A stretch of DNA of 64,000 nt, from the NCBI RefSeq assembly GCF_019212185.1, contig NZ_CP078138.1, positions 850,501-914,500 of the forward strand, read 5' to 3'. Below are positions 26,234-34,960 of this stretch, piece by piece. The notes below the pieces were generated by a model that worked only from the letters and a program-made list of their open reading frames with translations, ran no database searches and was not told the origin of the DNA. Position numbers and translations under genes: made by a program. Every line of letters starts with the position of its first letter. Within the stretch, counting starts at the first letter, position 1. This DNA is from Pseudomonas fluorescens. Lineage in GTDB: Bacteria > Pseudomonadota > Gammaproteobacteria > Pseudomonadales > Pseudomonadaceae.

Positions 26234-28971
26234 ACCACCCCCACAATCGGCAGCTCAATACAAAACCGCGCCCCCTCAGCCGCGTTGCTGACGCTGAGGG
26301 TCCCGCCCATGTTCTCGACAATCCCATAACTCACCGACAGCCCGAGGCCGGTGCCGACGCCCACCGGCTTGGTGGTGAAGAAGGGTTCGAAGATCCGTTC
26401 CAGCAGGCGCGAGTCGATACCGCCGCCGTTGTCTTCCACCCACAGCCGGACCGAGCGCTCATCGCAGTCGGCTGCCAGGCTGATCCAGGGCGCAAATGCC
26501 GGATCCGTCTCGCGTCTGGCCAGCAGCGCGTCGCGAGCATTCACCAGCAGGTTGATCAACACCTGCTCCAGCTGATCGGCGTGGCCGCGCACCTGCACCG
26601 CAAAGCCGAACTCGCGGCTACGCAATTCCACACCCTTGCCCTGCATGCCCTCGGCCAGCAATGCGAGCGTACCTTCGACGGCCTGGGCCGGATCGAACGG
26701 CTGCTGTTCGATCTCCGAGCGCCGGCCGAATACCCGCATGTGGTCGACCACCCGGGCGGCACGCTGGATCTGCGAGTCGATGCGGGTGAGCTTGTCCTGC
26801 AGATAATCAATTTGTACGTCACCGTTGCTCAAGCGCTTGAGGGTGTTGACCACCGCCATGCGCATCACATTCAGCGGCTGGTTGAGTTCATGGGCCAGGC
26901 CTGTGGCCATTTCGCCGAGCGTCGCCATCTTCGCGCTTTGCAGCAATTGTTGCTGCGAACGCCGCACCTCGGTGTTGTCCCGACCCACGGCCTGGATCTC
27001 GACCAGCCGGCCGCACTCATCGAACACCCCGCGATCCGACCAGACCCACCAGGCGTGTTCGCGCCCGGGCAGTTGCAGGCTGATTTCCGCAGTGCTCACA
27101 GGAAACTCCGGGCTCAATTGCGCGATCCGCTGCACAAACGCTTCGCGCTGTTGCGCCGACAGCCATTGACCCAGATCGGCGCCGGGCAATTGCTCCGCAG
27201 CGGTTTCCAGGTACACCGCCAAGGGCCGGTTGGCGAAGGTCAGTGTCAGGTCGGGGCGGTAGCGGCAGATCATCGCCGGTGAGTCTTCCACCAGAATTCG
27301 GTAGCGTTCCTCGCTTTCCCTGACCTGCTCGGCGGCCAGGGTCGCTTCGGTGACGTCGAGCCACAAGCCGACCGCTTCCACCGGCAAGCCCAGGTCGTCG
27401 CGCAGCAGCCGGGCCTCATCGAGCAGCCAGTGGTAGTCGCCCTTGCGGTCGCGCAGGCGGTAGCGGGCGCGTACGTTGCCTTCGCGCAGCAGTTGCCGGC
27501 TGCGCTGGAAATACAGCTCGCGATCCTCGGGGTGAACCCGTTCGATCAAGGCGCTGTCGCTCAGATCGCTCAGTTGCCAGCCCAGCAGCGGCAGCAAGCT
27601 GGCGCTGAAAAAACTGGGGAGCAACGCGCCCTGGTCATAGCGCTGGACGTAGATCACCGCAGGCGAACTGGCGACCAGATTGTCCAGCCGGGCATGGGCG
27701 GCGGCGGCCTGCTGTTGCTGCTCCTTGATGTCGCTGATGTCGAGCATGAAACCCATCAGCCGCCGTTGCTTGCCGCTGCCCCGGACCTGGCCTTGCACGC
27801 GATACCAGAGCCCATCGGGATGTTGCAGGCGCACGCACATCAGCAATGGCGTGCCGTGCTGCTGGAGCATTTGCAGGCGGCTGGCGAGCTCCGGGCGATC
27901 GACCGGATGCAGCAGCGCCAGCCACTCATCCAGTGCCAGACGCGCATGGGGCAGGCCGAGGGTCTGGGCCAGGTGCGGAGCGAGGTGTATCTCGTCTGTA
28001 CCCTCCGGGCATTCCCACCAACCGCTGCCGAGCAAGTCCTGCAAGGCGTCGAGACGTTCGAGCTGTTGCAGGTGCTGTTGCTCGCGCAAACGGCTGAGCA
28101 GCGGTTCGGCCAGGGCCGCGATCAGATGCAACCAGTCGCGCTCACCGAGCTGTGGCGCGCGTTGCAACACCGGATAGAAGCCGCAGAGCAGCCAGGCACT
28201 GGTGCCCCGGGCGTCGCGGTAGGGCACCAGGAAACCTTCGTGGTGGCCGAAGATGTCCAGCAGACGCGGGTCCTGGTCATCACTGTGGGCTGCACTGAGG
28301 TGCTGCGGGGTATGGCCGGCGAAACCCTCGAGCAGCGTGCCCAGGGGTTGTCCGTTGTGCCATAGATCGGCTGCATCGTGAGCGCGGTACTGGCTGAAAA
28401 TTCGCCACCCGGGCGCGTCCTGATTCGGCAAGGCCAGGGCCACGCAGGGAATACGCAGCAGTTGGGCCAGGCTTTGCAGTTGCTCCAGCAGCACCTCGGG
28501 CAGACGCGATGTACTGCACAGGCGCAGTTGCTCAGCCGACTGTTCGGCAAACTGCTGACAGGCCACCCGGCCCTGTACCTGCTGGCGCTCACGCAACAGG
28601 TCGCCGATGTCCAGCAGTTGCAGGAGCCAGCCGTCGGGGTTCGGCTGGGTCCAGCCACGCAGATGCAAGGTGTCGCCCGCCGCGCGGGGAAAGTCCAGGT
28701 CCAGGCTTTGCCCCTGCCAATCCACGGGCACGCCTTCGACGGCCTGGCGACTGTGGGGCAGCAAGTAGTTCGCCAGGTGCCCGGCGCCGTCAGCAGGCAG
28801 ATGCCGGGACAGCAGGTGGCGCAGCGGCCCGCTGAGGTCGACCACATGCCCCTGATGGTCAAGTTGCACATGCAGGCCAATGTTCTGCATCACCAGGCTG
28901 TGGGCGGTGGCCAACTCGGTTGAGGGTGGACGCCCGAGCAGGCGGGCGAAGAGCTTGTCCCCGGCCTTCAA
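26230..28971 (-). CDS. pprA: PAS-containing sensor histidine kinase, PprA type
   Basis: This is a 913-residue soluble kinase with no transmembrane helix. An N-terminal PAS-like and GAF-like half (about 1-320) is followed by PAS/PAC repeats (about 325-680), a HisKA domain with the phosphorylated His in GLAHELNQPLNVMRM (about residue 690), and a HATPase (NLLVNARDAL, DNGGGID, GVGTGLGLS). By position it corresponds to PA4293 PprA, the kinase of the PprB regulator of Tad fimbriae. The predicted start is a TTG overlapping the upstream gene's stop (TTGA), so its translation should depend on that gene. Confidence 0.88.
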   Translation of the reverse strand: MKAGDKLFARLLGRPPSTELATAHSLVMQNIGLHVQLDHQGHVVDLSGPLRHLLSRHLPADGAGHLANYLLPHSRQAVEGVPVDWQGQSLDLDFPRAAGDTLHLRGWTQPNPDGWLLQLLDIGDLLRERQQVQGRVACQQFAEQSAEQLRLCSTSRLPEVLLEQLQSLAQLLRIPCVALALPNQDAPGWRIFSQYRAHDAADLWHNGQPLGTLLEGFAGHTPQHLSAAHSDDQDPRLLDIFGHHEGFLVPYRDARGTSAWLLCGFYPVLQRAPQLGERDWLHLIAALAEPLLSRLREQQHLQQLERLDALQDLLGSGWWECPEGTDEIHLAPHLAQTLGLPHARLALDEWLALLHPVDRPELASRLQMLQQHGTPLLMCVRLQHPDGLWYRVQGQVRGSGKQRRLMGFMLDISDIKEQQQQAAAAHARLDNLVASSPAVIYVQRYDQGALLPSFFSASLLPLLGWQLSDLSDSALIERVHPEDRELYFQRSRQLLREGNVRARYRLRDRKGDYHWLLDEARLLRDDLGLPVEAVGLWLDVTEATLAAEQVRESEERYRILVEDSPAMICRYRPDLTLTFANRPLAVYLETAAEQLPGADLGQWLSAQQREAFVQRIAQLSPEFPVSTAEISLQLPGREHAWWVWSDRGVFDECGRLVEIQAVGRDNTEVRRSQQQLLQSAKMATLGEMATGLAHELNQPLNVMRMAVVNTLKRLSNGDVQIDYLQDKLTRIDSQIQRAARVVDHMRVFGRRSEIEQQPFDPAQAVEGTLALLAEGMQGKGVELRSREFGFAVQVRGHADQLEQVLINLLVNARDALLARRETDPAFAPWISLAADCDERSVRLWVEDNGGGIDSRLLERIFEPFFTTKPVGVGTGLGLSVSYGIVENMGGTLSVSNAAEGARFCIELPIVGVV

Positions 28972-29414
28972 AATTGCAGGCTCGATTGCGCGCTGAGGTT
29001 CACCGGCAGGCTGGGGACGCTGCCGACGCCGGGCAGGACCAGAAACGGAATCACCTGGTTGAGCTTGCTGGTGGGGTAATTGACGCTGGCGGTGAGCACG
29101 CCGGCGCTGTAGACCGCCTTGGCATCGCCGCCGTTGCCGTAGGTGATATTGAAGGCGTTGGGTACCCAGGACAGTTGTTGTTGCAGCACGCTGTTGGCCA
29201 GGGCGACCAGCGCCGTCGGGTAGTTGTTGGTATTGGGGTCGAGGGCGACGCTGCGGCGCACCGCTTCGGCGGTGGCTTCATTGAACGACTGCATGAGTAA
29301 CAACGGAATGCTGTAGCTGACGATGCCGTAGAACACCGCGAAAAAAATACTGAAGACCAAAGCGAACTCAATCGCGACGGCGCCTTTTTGCTTGCGGGGG
29401 AGGTGTCTTCTCAT
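28968..29414 (-). CDS. TadE/TadF-like minor pseudopilin
   Basis: This 148-residue protein has a short basic N-terminus and the pseudopilin-type hydrophobic segment GAVAIEFALVFSIFFAVFYG (prepilin-like cleavage after G11, with Glu at +5), typical of TadE/F. A small periplasmic domain with Asn/Ser-rich composition follows. FppA/TadV-type peptidases process such proteins. It corresponds in place to PA4294. It is divergent from fppA across a 68-bp gap and is coupled to the pprA gene downstream. Confidence 0.88.
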   Translation of the reverse strand: MRRHLPRKQKGAVAIEFALVFSIFFAVFYGIVSYSIPLLLMQSFNEATAEAVRRSVALDPNTNNYPTALVALANSVLQQQLSWVPNAFNITYGNGGDAKAVYSAGVLTASVNYPTSKLNQVIPFLVLPGVGSVPSLPVNLSAQSSLQF

Positions 29415-29482
29415 GAGTGCGTCTACCCTGACATTTACTACGTGCTATCAGCATAGAATCATTCAGCCAATACGGACGGTTT

Positions 29483-29953
29483 ATGCAGAGTTTTGTCTTA
29501 CTGCTATGGCTGGCGCTCTGCGCGGCACAGGATATTCAGCAACGGCATATCGCCAATGGATTGACCCTCGGCGCGGGCCTTATCGCCCTGCTGTACATGC
29601 TCACCAGTGGCACCACCTGGCTGGGTTCGCCGGCCGAACAGGGAGGCTGGGCGCTGGTGCTGGCACTGCTGTTTACCCTGCCTGGTTACGCCACCGGGCG
29701 CATGGGCGCCGGTGATGTGAAACTAATGGCGACGATCGGTCTGGCCTCGGACCCTGTGCATTTATTAGGCAGTTTCATCGGCGCGGGTGTGTTGGGTGCG
29801 TTGTGGCTGCTGTTGGCGCCAAAGGTCTGGCCATATATGCCTCAAGGACTTAGGAAACGTATCCCACAGTTGGCACCCGAGCTGTCAAAAAAACCACCTT
29901 TTGCGCCTTTCGTCCTGATCGGGTTTTTGTTGACCATGGCGTGGATTCCTTAG
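29483..29953 (+). CDS. fppA: Flp prepilin peptidase (TadV/CpaA type)
   Basis: This 156-residue multispanning membrane aspartyl protease removes the leader from the Flp pilin and pseudopilins. The two catalytic aspartates are visible in AAQDIQQRHIANGLTLG (residue about 16) and in the GxGD-type motif GRMGAGDVKLMATIG. There are about four hydrophobic helices, and the size fits the short A24A enzymes without the methylase domain. It lies 5' of pprB, as in P. aeruginosa (PA4295). Confidence 0.93.
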   Translation: MQSFVLLLWLALCAAQDIQQRHIANGLTLGAGLIALLYMLTSGTTWLGSPAEQGGWALVLALLFTLPGYATGRMGAGDVKLMATIGLASDPVHLLGSFIGAGVLGALWLLLAPKVWPYMPQGLRKRIPQLAPELSKKPPFAPFVLIGFLLTMAWIP

Positions 29954-30076
29954 GGCTGCCCTAACTTTTTAGTTATGTACAGAGTGATAAAGAGCGACTA
30001 CTTTCAATGCAGAATTTGGACTGTTTTTCAGTCGATACTGGAACGATCAGTTCTCGGCCTGGACATGGAGTTGCGA

Positions 30077-30856
30077 GTGAACAAGTCCCTCTCTGCAGTA
30101 AAAGTATTGGTAGTCGACGATGAACCGCTGATCGTCGAAGAGCTTTGCGAATTCCTCGAAAACAGCGGCTATCAGTGTGTGCCTTGTGAGTCTGGAAAAC
30201 AGGCGTTGGACAAGTTCTGTGAGGACCACGACATCGGTCTGGTGCTCTGCGATTTGCACATGCCTGACTTGAGTGGCATTGACCTGGTGCAGGCCCTGCA
30301 ACACCTGGCGGGCAAGGAACGGATCTTCGAGGCGATCATGCTGACCGGGCGCGCCGACAAACAGGATGTGATCAAGGCCCTGCGTGCCGGTATCGCCGAT
30401 TATTACCAGAAACCGATCGACCTCGATGAGCTGCTCGAAGGCGTGCAACGTCAGGAAGCGGCCTTGCAGGAACGGCAGAAAACCCTGCAACTGGGGCACC
30501 TCAACCAGAAGCTGCAAACCCTTTCCGAGTCCATCGACGACCTCTATCAGGATCTCGACAAAGTCCGCCGCACACCGTCCAGCGAGTCCGCCAGCGACAG
30601 CGCCGGCGATGTCGATCAGGTCGAGATTCCGGCCATCTTCAATCAGCTTTCACCCCGCCAGCTGGACGTCGCGCGTCTGGTCGGCAAAGGCCAGACCAAC
30701 TATCAGATCGCCTGTGAATTGGGAATCACCGAAAACACCGTGAAGTTGTATGTCTCGCAGGTGCTGCGCCTGACCCACATGCACAATCGCACGCAGTTGG
30801 CGCTGGCCCTGTCGCCGAGCAACTCGGGAATACGCCAGCGGGTCACCGCGCACTGA
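30077..30856 (+). CDS. pprB: Response regulator PprB (receiver plus LuxR-type HTH)
   Basis: This is a 259-residue regulator with a receiver domain (about 8-125, VLVVDDEPLI, phospho-Asp in LVLCDLHMPDLSG, KP lysine), a coiled-coil linker (about 130-170) and a LuxR-type HTH (LSPRQLDVARLVGKGQTNYQ and following). PprB activates the tad/flp, chaperone-usher and adhesin genes in P. aeruginosa. The GTG at 30077 is chosen because GGAG precedes it by 6 bp; the ATG at 30065 and the more upstream start at 29975 have no ribosome-binding site. Confidence 0.88.
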   Translation: MNKSLSAVKVLVVDDEPLIVEELCEFLENSGYQCVPCESGKQALDKFCEDHDIGLVLCDLHMPDLSGIDLVQALQHLAGKERIFEAIMLTGRADKQDVIKALRAGIADYYQKPIDLDELLEGVQRQEAALQERQKTLQLGHLNQKLQTLSESIDDLYQDLDKVRRTPSSESASDSAGDVDQVEIPAIFNQLSPRQLDVARLVGKGQTNYQIACELGITENTVKLYVSQVLRLTHMHNRTQLALALSPSNSGIRQRVTAH

Positions 30857-30883
30857 AAGCTCGGGCACCGATGGCGCAGTGGC

Positions 30884-31156
30884 TCAATTGCTGCTCTGGA
30901 TGTGCCCTTCCTGACCCTGCTCGAACAGGTCCGGAATGTCGTAGTTGAATTTCCTCAGCCAACGTTGCATCGCCAATTCGCGTTCGGTGGCCGTGGCCGT
31001 CTGCGGGATTGGCGAGGCGGCCTGATTGCTGATTTGCAGCTGCAACCAGCCTTCGGTTTCGGCCTGCTGAGGCGATGATGGGCCGGCCTCCAGGGCCATG
31101 GCTGGCAAGGGCAGGCCCAGCAGCCCGAGGCAGGCGAGAATCGGCAGTCTGTTCAT
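30884..31156 (-). CDS. DUF3613 family secreted protein at the end of the Tad operon
   Basis: This is a 90-residue protein with an N-terminal signal peptide (LACLGLLGLPLPAMALEAG) and a short mature region containing TERELAMQRWLRKFNYDIPDLF, the DUF3613 type seen at the end of Pseudomonas tad operons (like PA4298). The ATG at 31156 follows a GGAGAAGGA ribosome-binding region. It begins 17 bp after the tadD stop and ends convergently with pprB. No function is established. Confidence 0.8.
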   Translation of the reverse strand: MNRLPILACLGLLGLPLPAMALEAGPSSPQQAETEGWLQLQISNQAASPIPQTATATERELAMQRWLRKFNYDIPDLFEQGQEGHIQSSN

Positions 31157-31173
31157 GATCCTTCTCCGCTGCA

Positions 31174-31896
31174 TTACTTGAGATGGCTGGTCTGGGTTTC
31201 GGCCACGGCGGCGACTTGATCGCCGGCGGTGGCCCTGGCTTTTTGCGGTGCCTTGAGCTGTTCGGCGCGGTCCTGGGCGATGCTGAATTGCTCGCGGCTC
31301 AAGCCTGACTGGCTGACCACTTCGGCGGCCTGCTGCCAGTTGTCCTGGTAGATCAGCAGGGTCACCAGGTTGATCGATGCCAGTTGGTCGCTCTGCTTCA
31401 GTTCAATGGCGGTGAGGAACTCAAATCGGGCCTCTTCCAGGCGCAGTTGATTGAGGTACACCACGCCCAGGTCGTTGCGGATTTTCTCGTTGGTTGGCGC
31501 CAGGCGTGCCGCGCGCTGCAAATGGGCCTGGGCTTGTCCATTGTCACCTCGCGCCGCGTACAACTGTCCGAGGCCTTGTTCGGCTTCGGCGCTGACACAG
31601 CCGCCCACCAAGCTGCGGTACAGCGGTTCCGCTTCGCTGCGCCCGAGCAGGCGGTAGACCCGGGCCTTGCGCAGGCGCACTTCGCTGAGGGAGTCCGGCA
31701 GCTTCTCCAGATTGGCCAGGCTGGCGTGCAGCTTGCCGTCATTGGCCATGTCATCGGCGAGGTTCACCGCCAGCTCCTGATCGGAACTCAGTTTGGCGCA
31801 ACTGGCGCCGCCGCTGATGGCCGCCCAGGGCGTCTGGCCGTTGCTGGCGCAGCCGCTGAGCAACAGCAGGCCGGTTGCGATAATCAGTGCTTTCAT
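31174..31896 (-). CDS. tadD: TadD tetratricopeptide lipoprotein
   Basis: This is a 240-residue outer-membrane lipoprotein (LLLLSGCASNGQ, Cys at about 14) carrying TPR repeats, for example YRSLVGGCVSAEAEQGLGQL and AQAHLQRAARLAPTNEKIRN. TadD is thought to assist assembly or localisation of the RcpA secretin, as pilotins do. It follows tadC by 10 bp. The upstream frame extension is not used because the lipoprotein signal starts at MKALIIATG. Confidence 0.9.
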   Translation of the reverse strand: MKALIIATGLLLLSGCASNGQTPWAAISGGASCAKLSSDQELAVNLADDMANDGKLHASLANLEKLPDSLSEVRLRKARVYRLLGRSEAEPLYRSLVGGCVSAEAEQGLGQLYAARGDNGQAQAHLQRAARLAPTNEKIRNDLGVVYLNQLRLEEARFEFLTAIELKQSDQLASINLVTLLIYQDNWQQAAEVVSQSGLSREQFSIAQDRAEQLKAPQKARATAGDQVAAVAETQTSHLK

Positions 31897-31906
31897 CAGT
31901 TTTCCT

Positions 31907-32791
31907 CTAGGACGCAAAGGCCCGGGCGATGGCAGTGAAGGCCGGCCCGGCCAGGACAATCAGTAACGCCGGGAACAGGAACAGCATCATCACCACCGAC
32001 ATCTTGGCGGACATTTTCGAGATGTATTCCTGCAGGCGGGTCAGGCGTCGGTCGTCGAGCAACTGCTTGAGCGCCAGCAGCGATTTCATCGCGCCGCCGC
32101 CTTGCTGTAGCAGTTGCTGGAGGATCACGCAGGTGTCGGTGTACTCGTCCACCGCCAATAGCGCGGCGGATTGATTCAGCTCCTGGCCCAGCTCCAGGCC
32201 GGAGTCGACCCGGGCGAGGATCAGGCGCAATTCGCTGGTCAATTCCGGCAGCAATTTCCGTGCTTCGCTGCCGAGCACCCGCAGCGACTGCTCTACGGCC
32301 ATACCTGACTCGAAAAGAATTCTGAGCAAGGGAATAAAGGTCGAGATCTCCAGGGCGATCCGTTTCTGCCGGCGACTCACGGCGTAGGCCAGCCAGCGCT
32401 TGGGCAGCAGATAACCAACACCGGCAGCCAGCACCGGCGCAATCCAGCGATTCTGCGCGCCGGGGAACAGCACTTCCTGGAGAAACAGCACCAACGCCAG
32501 CATCAGGAACGGCGTGCCGATCTGAAACGCGGCGAACAGCGAGCGCTCACTGGCCGAGCGCCAGCCAAGACGGGCGAGCAGGGTCTGGGTTTCGCCATCG
32601 ATGCTCACCGAGCGCTGACCGAACCTGCTGTCGCCGAGGTGGCGCATCCAGGTTTCCAGGCTGTTGTCCCGCGACATCTGACCCTGCAGGCGACGGGCAA
32701 CCTGGCGTGTCCGACGGCGCTGCGCAAGCAGATTGCCGAGGAGCAGCGCCACGGCGGCCAACAGCAGGATGATGCTCGCCAGGATCGCCAT
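31907..32791 (-). CDS. tadC: TadC inner-membrane platform protein
   Basis: This 294-residue protein has the type II secretion F domain with an N-terminal helix (LASIILLLAAVALLLGNLLA), two central helices around residues 85-125, and a C-terminal helix pair (VVMMLFLFPALLIVLAGPAFT). With TadB it forms the inner-membrane core on which the TadA ATPase acts. Its ATG is 1 bp downstream of the tadB stop, so the two are coupled. Confidence 0.92.
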   Translation of the reverse strand: MAILASIILLLAAVALLLGNLLAQRRRTRQVARRLQGQMSRDNSLETWMRHLGDSRFGQRSVSIDGETQTLLARLGWRSASERSLFAAFQIGTPFLMLALVLFLQEVLFPGAQNRWIAPVLAAGVGYLLPKRWLAYAVSRRQKRIALEISTFIPLLRILFESGMAVEQSLRVLGSEARKLLPELTSELRLILARVDSGLELGQELNQSAALLAVDEYTDTCVILQQLLQQGGGAMKSLLALKQLLDDRRLTRLQEYISKMSAKMSVVMMLFLFPALLIVLAGPAFTAIARAFAS

Positions 32792-32792
32792 C

Positions 32793-33674
32793 TCAGATAC
32801 TCCGCAACATGCGCGACAGCGCCAGGCAGCCGAAGACTTCCAGGCTCACGGCGGCAAGCAGCATGTGCTGGCCGCTGCTGTCGTTCCACATGCCCAGCAG
32901 GTAGGCGGGATTGGTCAGCATGAACCAGCCGGCAATCAACACCGGCAGGACACCGAGGACCCAGGCGGTCAGGCGGGTTTCGCCCGTCATTGCGCGCAGT
33001 TGCCGGGCGCCTTGCTCACGCTCGCGAATCAGTTTGATCAGGTTCTCCAGCAGCTCACTGGCATTGCCGCCGTAGCGGTGGTTGACCTTGAGTCCGAGGG
33101 CCAGCATGCGCAGTTCGTCCTGGTCGTAGAGCTCGGCAAAGTCGTTCACCGCATCCGGCAGATTGACCCCCAGTTGCACGTTGCGCTGGACCCGGCCCAT
33201 GGCGCTTTTCAGCGGTTCGACGCTGCTGTCGATGCCGCCTAGCAAGGCATCGGCCAGCGTCCGCCCGGACTTGAGACTGCGAATAGTGTGATCGAGCATC
33301 GCCGGCAATTGCCCGATCATGCGTTTGAGCCGCAGCCGATAACGCAGGGAAATGTACAGGCGCAGCCCAAGCGGTGGCAGCAGGATCAGCAACAGCAATC
33401 CCGGCCAGTTACCGAGCAAAAAGCCCAGCAGGATGGCGCCTGCCCACAGCAGCAACCACAGGCTCAGGCGATCCGTGGGGGCGCCCAGTCCGGCGCGCAG
33501 AAATGCCCGTTCAAGGCCATTCCACGCCGGTTTCTCGACGATCAATTGTGGCTGTCCTGCGGCAAGGCGGTTGAGTACGCGCTCGGTGCTGGACTTGCGC
33601 ATCCCCTGGTAAAACAGGCGGATCGACAAGCCCAGCAACAGCAGGCACAGCAGGCTGAGCACCCAGGCTCCCAT
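32793..33674 (-). CDS. tadB: TadB inner-membrane platform protein
   Basis: This 293-residue protein of the T2SF family is a partner of TadC. Hydrophobic helices lie near residues 3-20, 75-105 and 230-290; the cytoplasmic F-domain region contains LPAMLDHTIRSLKSGRTLAD. The MGAWVLSLL start at 33674 is chosen over a longer frame; an AGGCGG-like ribosome-binding site precedes it. It follows tadA by 11 bp. Confidence 0.92.
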   Translation of the reverse strand: MGAWVLSLLCLLLLGLSIRLFYQGMRKSSTERVLNRLAAGQPQLIVEKPAWNGLERAFLRAGLGAPTDRLSLWLLLWAGAILLGFLLGNWPGLLLLILLPPLGLRLYISLRYRLRLKRMIGQLPAMLDHTIRSLKSGRTLADALLGGIDSSVEPLKSAMGRVQRNVQLGVNLPDAVNDFAELYDQDELRMLALGLKVNHRYGGNASELLENLIKLIREREQGARQLRAMTGETRLTAWVLGVLPVLIAGWFMLTNPAYLLGMWNDSSGQHMLLAAVSLEVFGCLALSRMLRSI

Positions 33675-33685
33675 GATCCGCCTCC

Positions 33686-34960
33686 TCAGGTCAGTTGCGC
33701 GTGAATGCTGCGCCGCAGCTTGTCGCCCGCTGGATTGACCGCTTCGCGCAGAAAGCCGAAGCCGGTACGCCGGTCCAGGCGGAACAGGGTATTGGTGACA
33801 TACACGTCGTCGCGGATGCCCACCACCTCGACCACCTCGCTGACGCAACGGCGGCCATCGGGCATGCGAGTGAGTTGGATCACCACATCCAGCGCGGCGC
33901 AGATCATCTGCCGCAGGGTGCGCTCGGCAATCTGCCGACCGGTCAGGCCCACCAGGGTCTCCAGGCGCAGCAGTGCATCCTGGGCGTTGTTGGCGTGCAC
34001 GGTGCTCATCGAACCGTCGTGGCCAGTGTTCATCGCGGTCAGCACGTCGAGCACTTCGACGCCACGAATCTCGCCGAGGATGATGCGGTCCGGGCGCATC
34101 CGCAGGGCGTTGCGGATCAGGTCGCTGGCCTTGACCTCGCCATGGCCCTCGGCATTTGGCGGGCGGGTTTCCAGGCGCACCACGTGTGGGTGATTCAATT
34201 GCAGTTCGGCGATGTCTTCGATCGTCACCAGGCGTTCGTGGGGGTTGATCAACTGGCTGAGAATGTTCAGCAGGGTGGTCTTGCCGGTGCCGGTGCCGCC
34301 GCTGATAAGAATGTTGCAGCGTCGTCCAACGGCTTCCTGGATAAAGTCGAAAATCGCCTGGTCGATGGTCTGCATCGCCACCAGGTCGCTGCTCTTGAGC
34401 ATGTCCTTGCGAAACTTTCGAATCGACAGGCAGGGGCCGTCGAGGGCGATGGGCGGGATGATCGCATTGACCCGGCTGCCGTCGGGCATGCGTGCGTCGA
34501 CCATCGGCGAAGACTCATCCAGGCGCCGGCCGAGGGGCGCGAGGATGCGTTGCATGACTCGCTCGACGTGGTGCGCGTCGATAAAACGCAGGTCGCTCTG
34601 GTGCAGCACACCGTCACGCTCAATGAATACCCGGTGCGGGCCATTGACCAGAATCTCGGTCACCGCCGGGTCGCGCAGCAGCACTTCCAGTGGGCCGAAG
34701 CCGGTCAATTCGTCGACGATTTCTTCGGACAGGCGCTCCATTTCGTAGCGGGAAATCGCCAGGTGCAGGCGCGCGGTGTACTCGGCGACCTTGTCCATGA
34801 CGAACTGGGTCAGGACCAATCTGGAACCTTCCAGCAGGTTTTTCCCCGACTCTTCGATGGCGTCGATGATGTGCCGGTGCAGCACCAGCTTCAGGCTCTC
34901 GTGGTCGTGGCTGCCACCCGATTTCCGGGATTGCGCGCCGAACAGGTTGTCGCCGTTCAT
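33686..34960 (-). CDS. tadA: TadA secretion ATPase (CpaF family)
   Basis: This 424-residue hexameric ATPase powers Flp pilus assembly. It has the Walker A ILISGGTGTGKTTLLN (about residue 225), the Walker B-like DLIRNALRMRPDRIILGEIRG-type region (Asp box and RMRPDRIILGEIR), and the His box TGHDGSMSTVHANNA. It begins inside the tadZ stop codon (ATGA), so the two are translationally coupled. An alternative start 27 bp upstream lies within tadZ. Confidence 0.95.
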   Translation of the reverse strand: MNGDNLFGAQSRKSGGSHDHESLKLVLHRHIIDAIEESGKNLLEGSRLVLTQFVMDKVAEYTARLHLAISRYEMERLSEEIVDELTGFGPLEVLLRDPAVTEILVNGPHRVFIERDGVLHQSDLRFIDAHHVERVMQRILAPLGRRLDESSPMVDARMPDGSRVNAIIPPIALDGPCLSIRKFRKDMLKSSDLVAMQTIDQAIFDFIQEAVGRRCNILISGGTGTGKTTLLNILSQLINPHERLVTIEDIAELQLNHPHVVRLETRPPNAEGHGEVKASDLIRNALRMRPDRIILGEIRGVEVLDVLTAMNTGHDGSMSTVHANNAQDALLRLETLVGLTGRQIAERTLRQMICAALDVVIQLTRMPDGRRCVSEVVEVVGIRDDVYVTNTLFRLDRRTGFGFLREAVNPAGDKLRRSIHAQLT

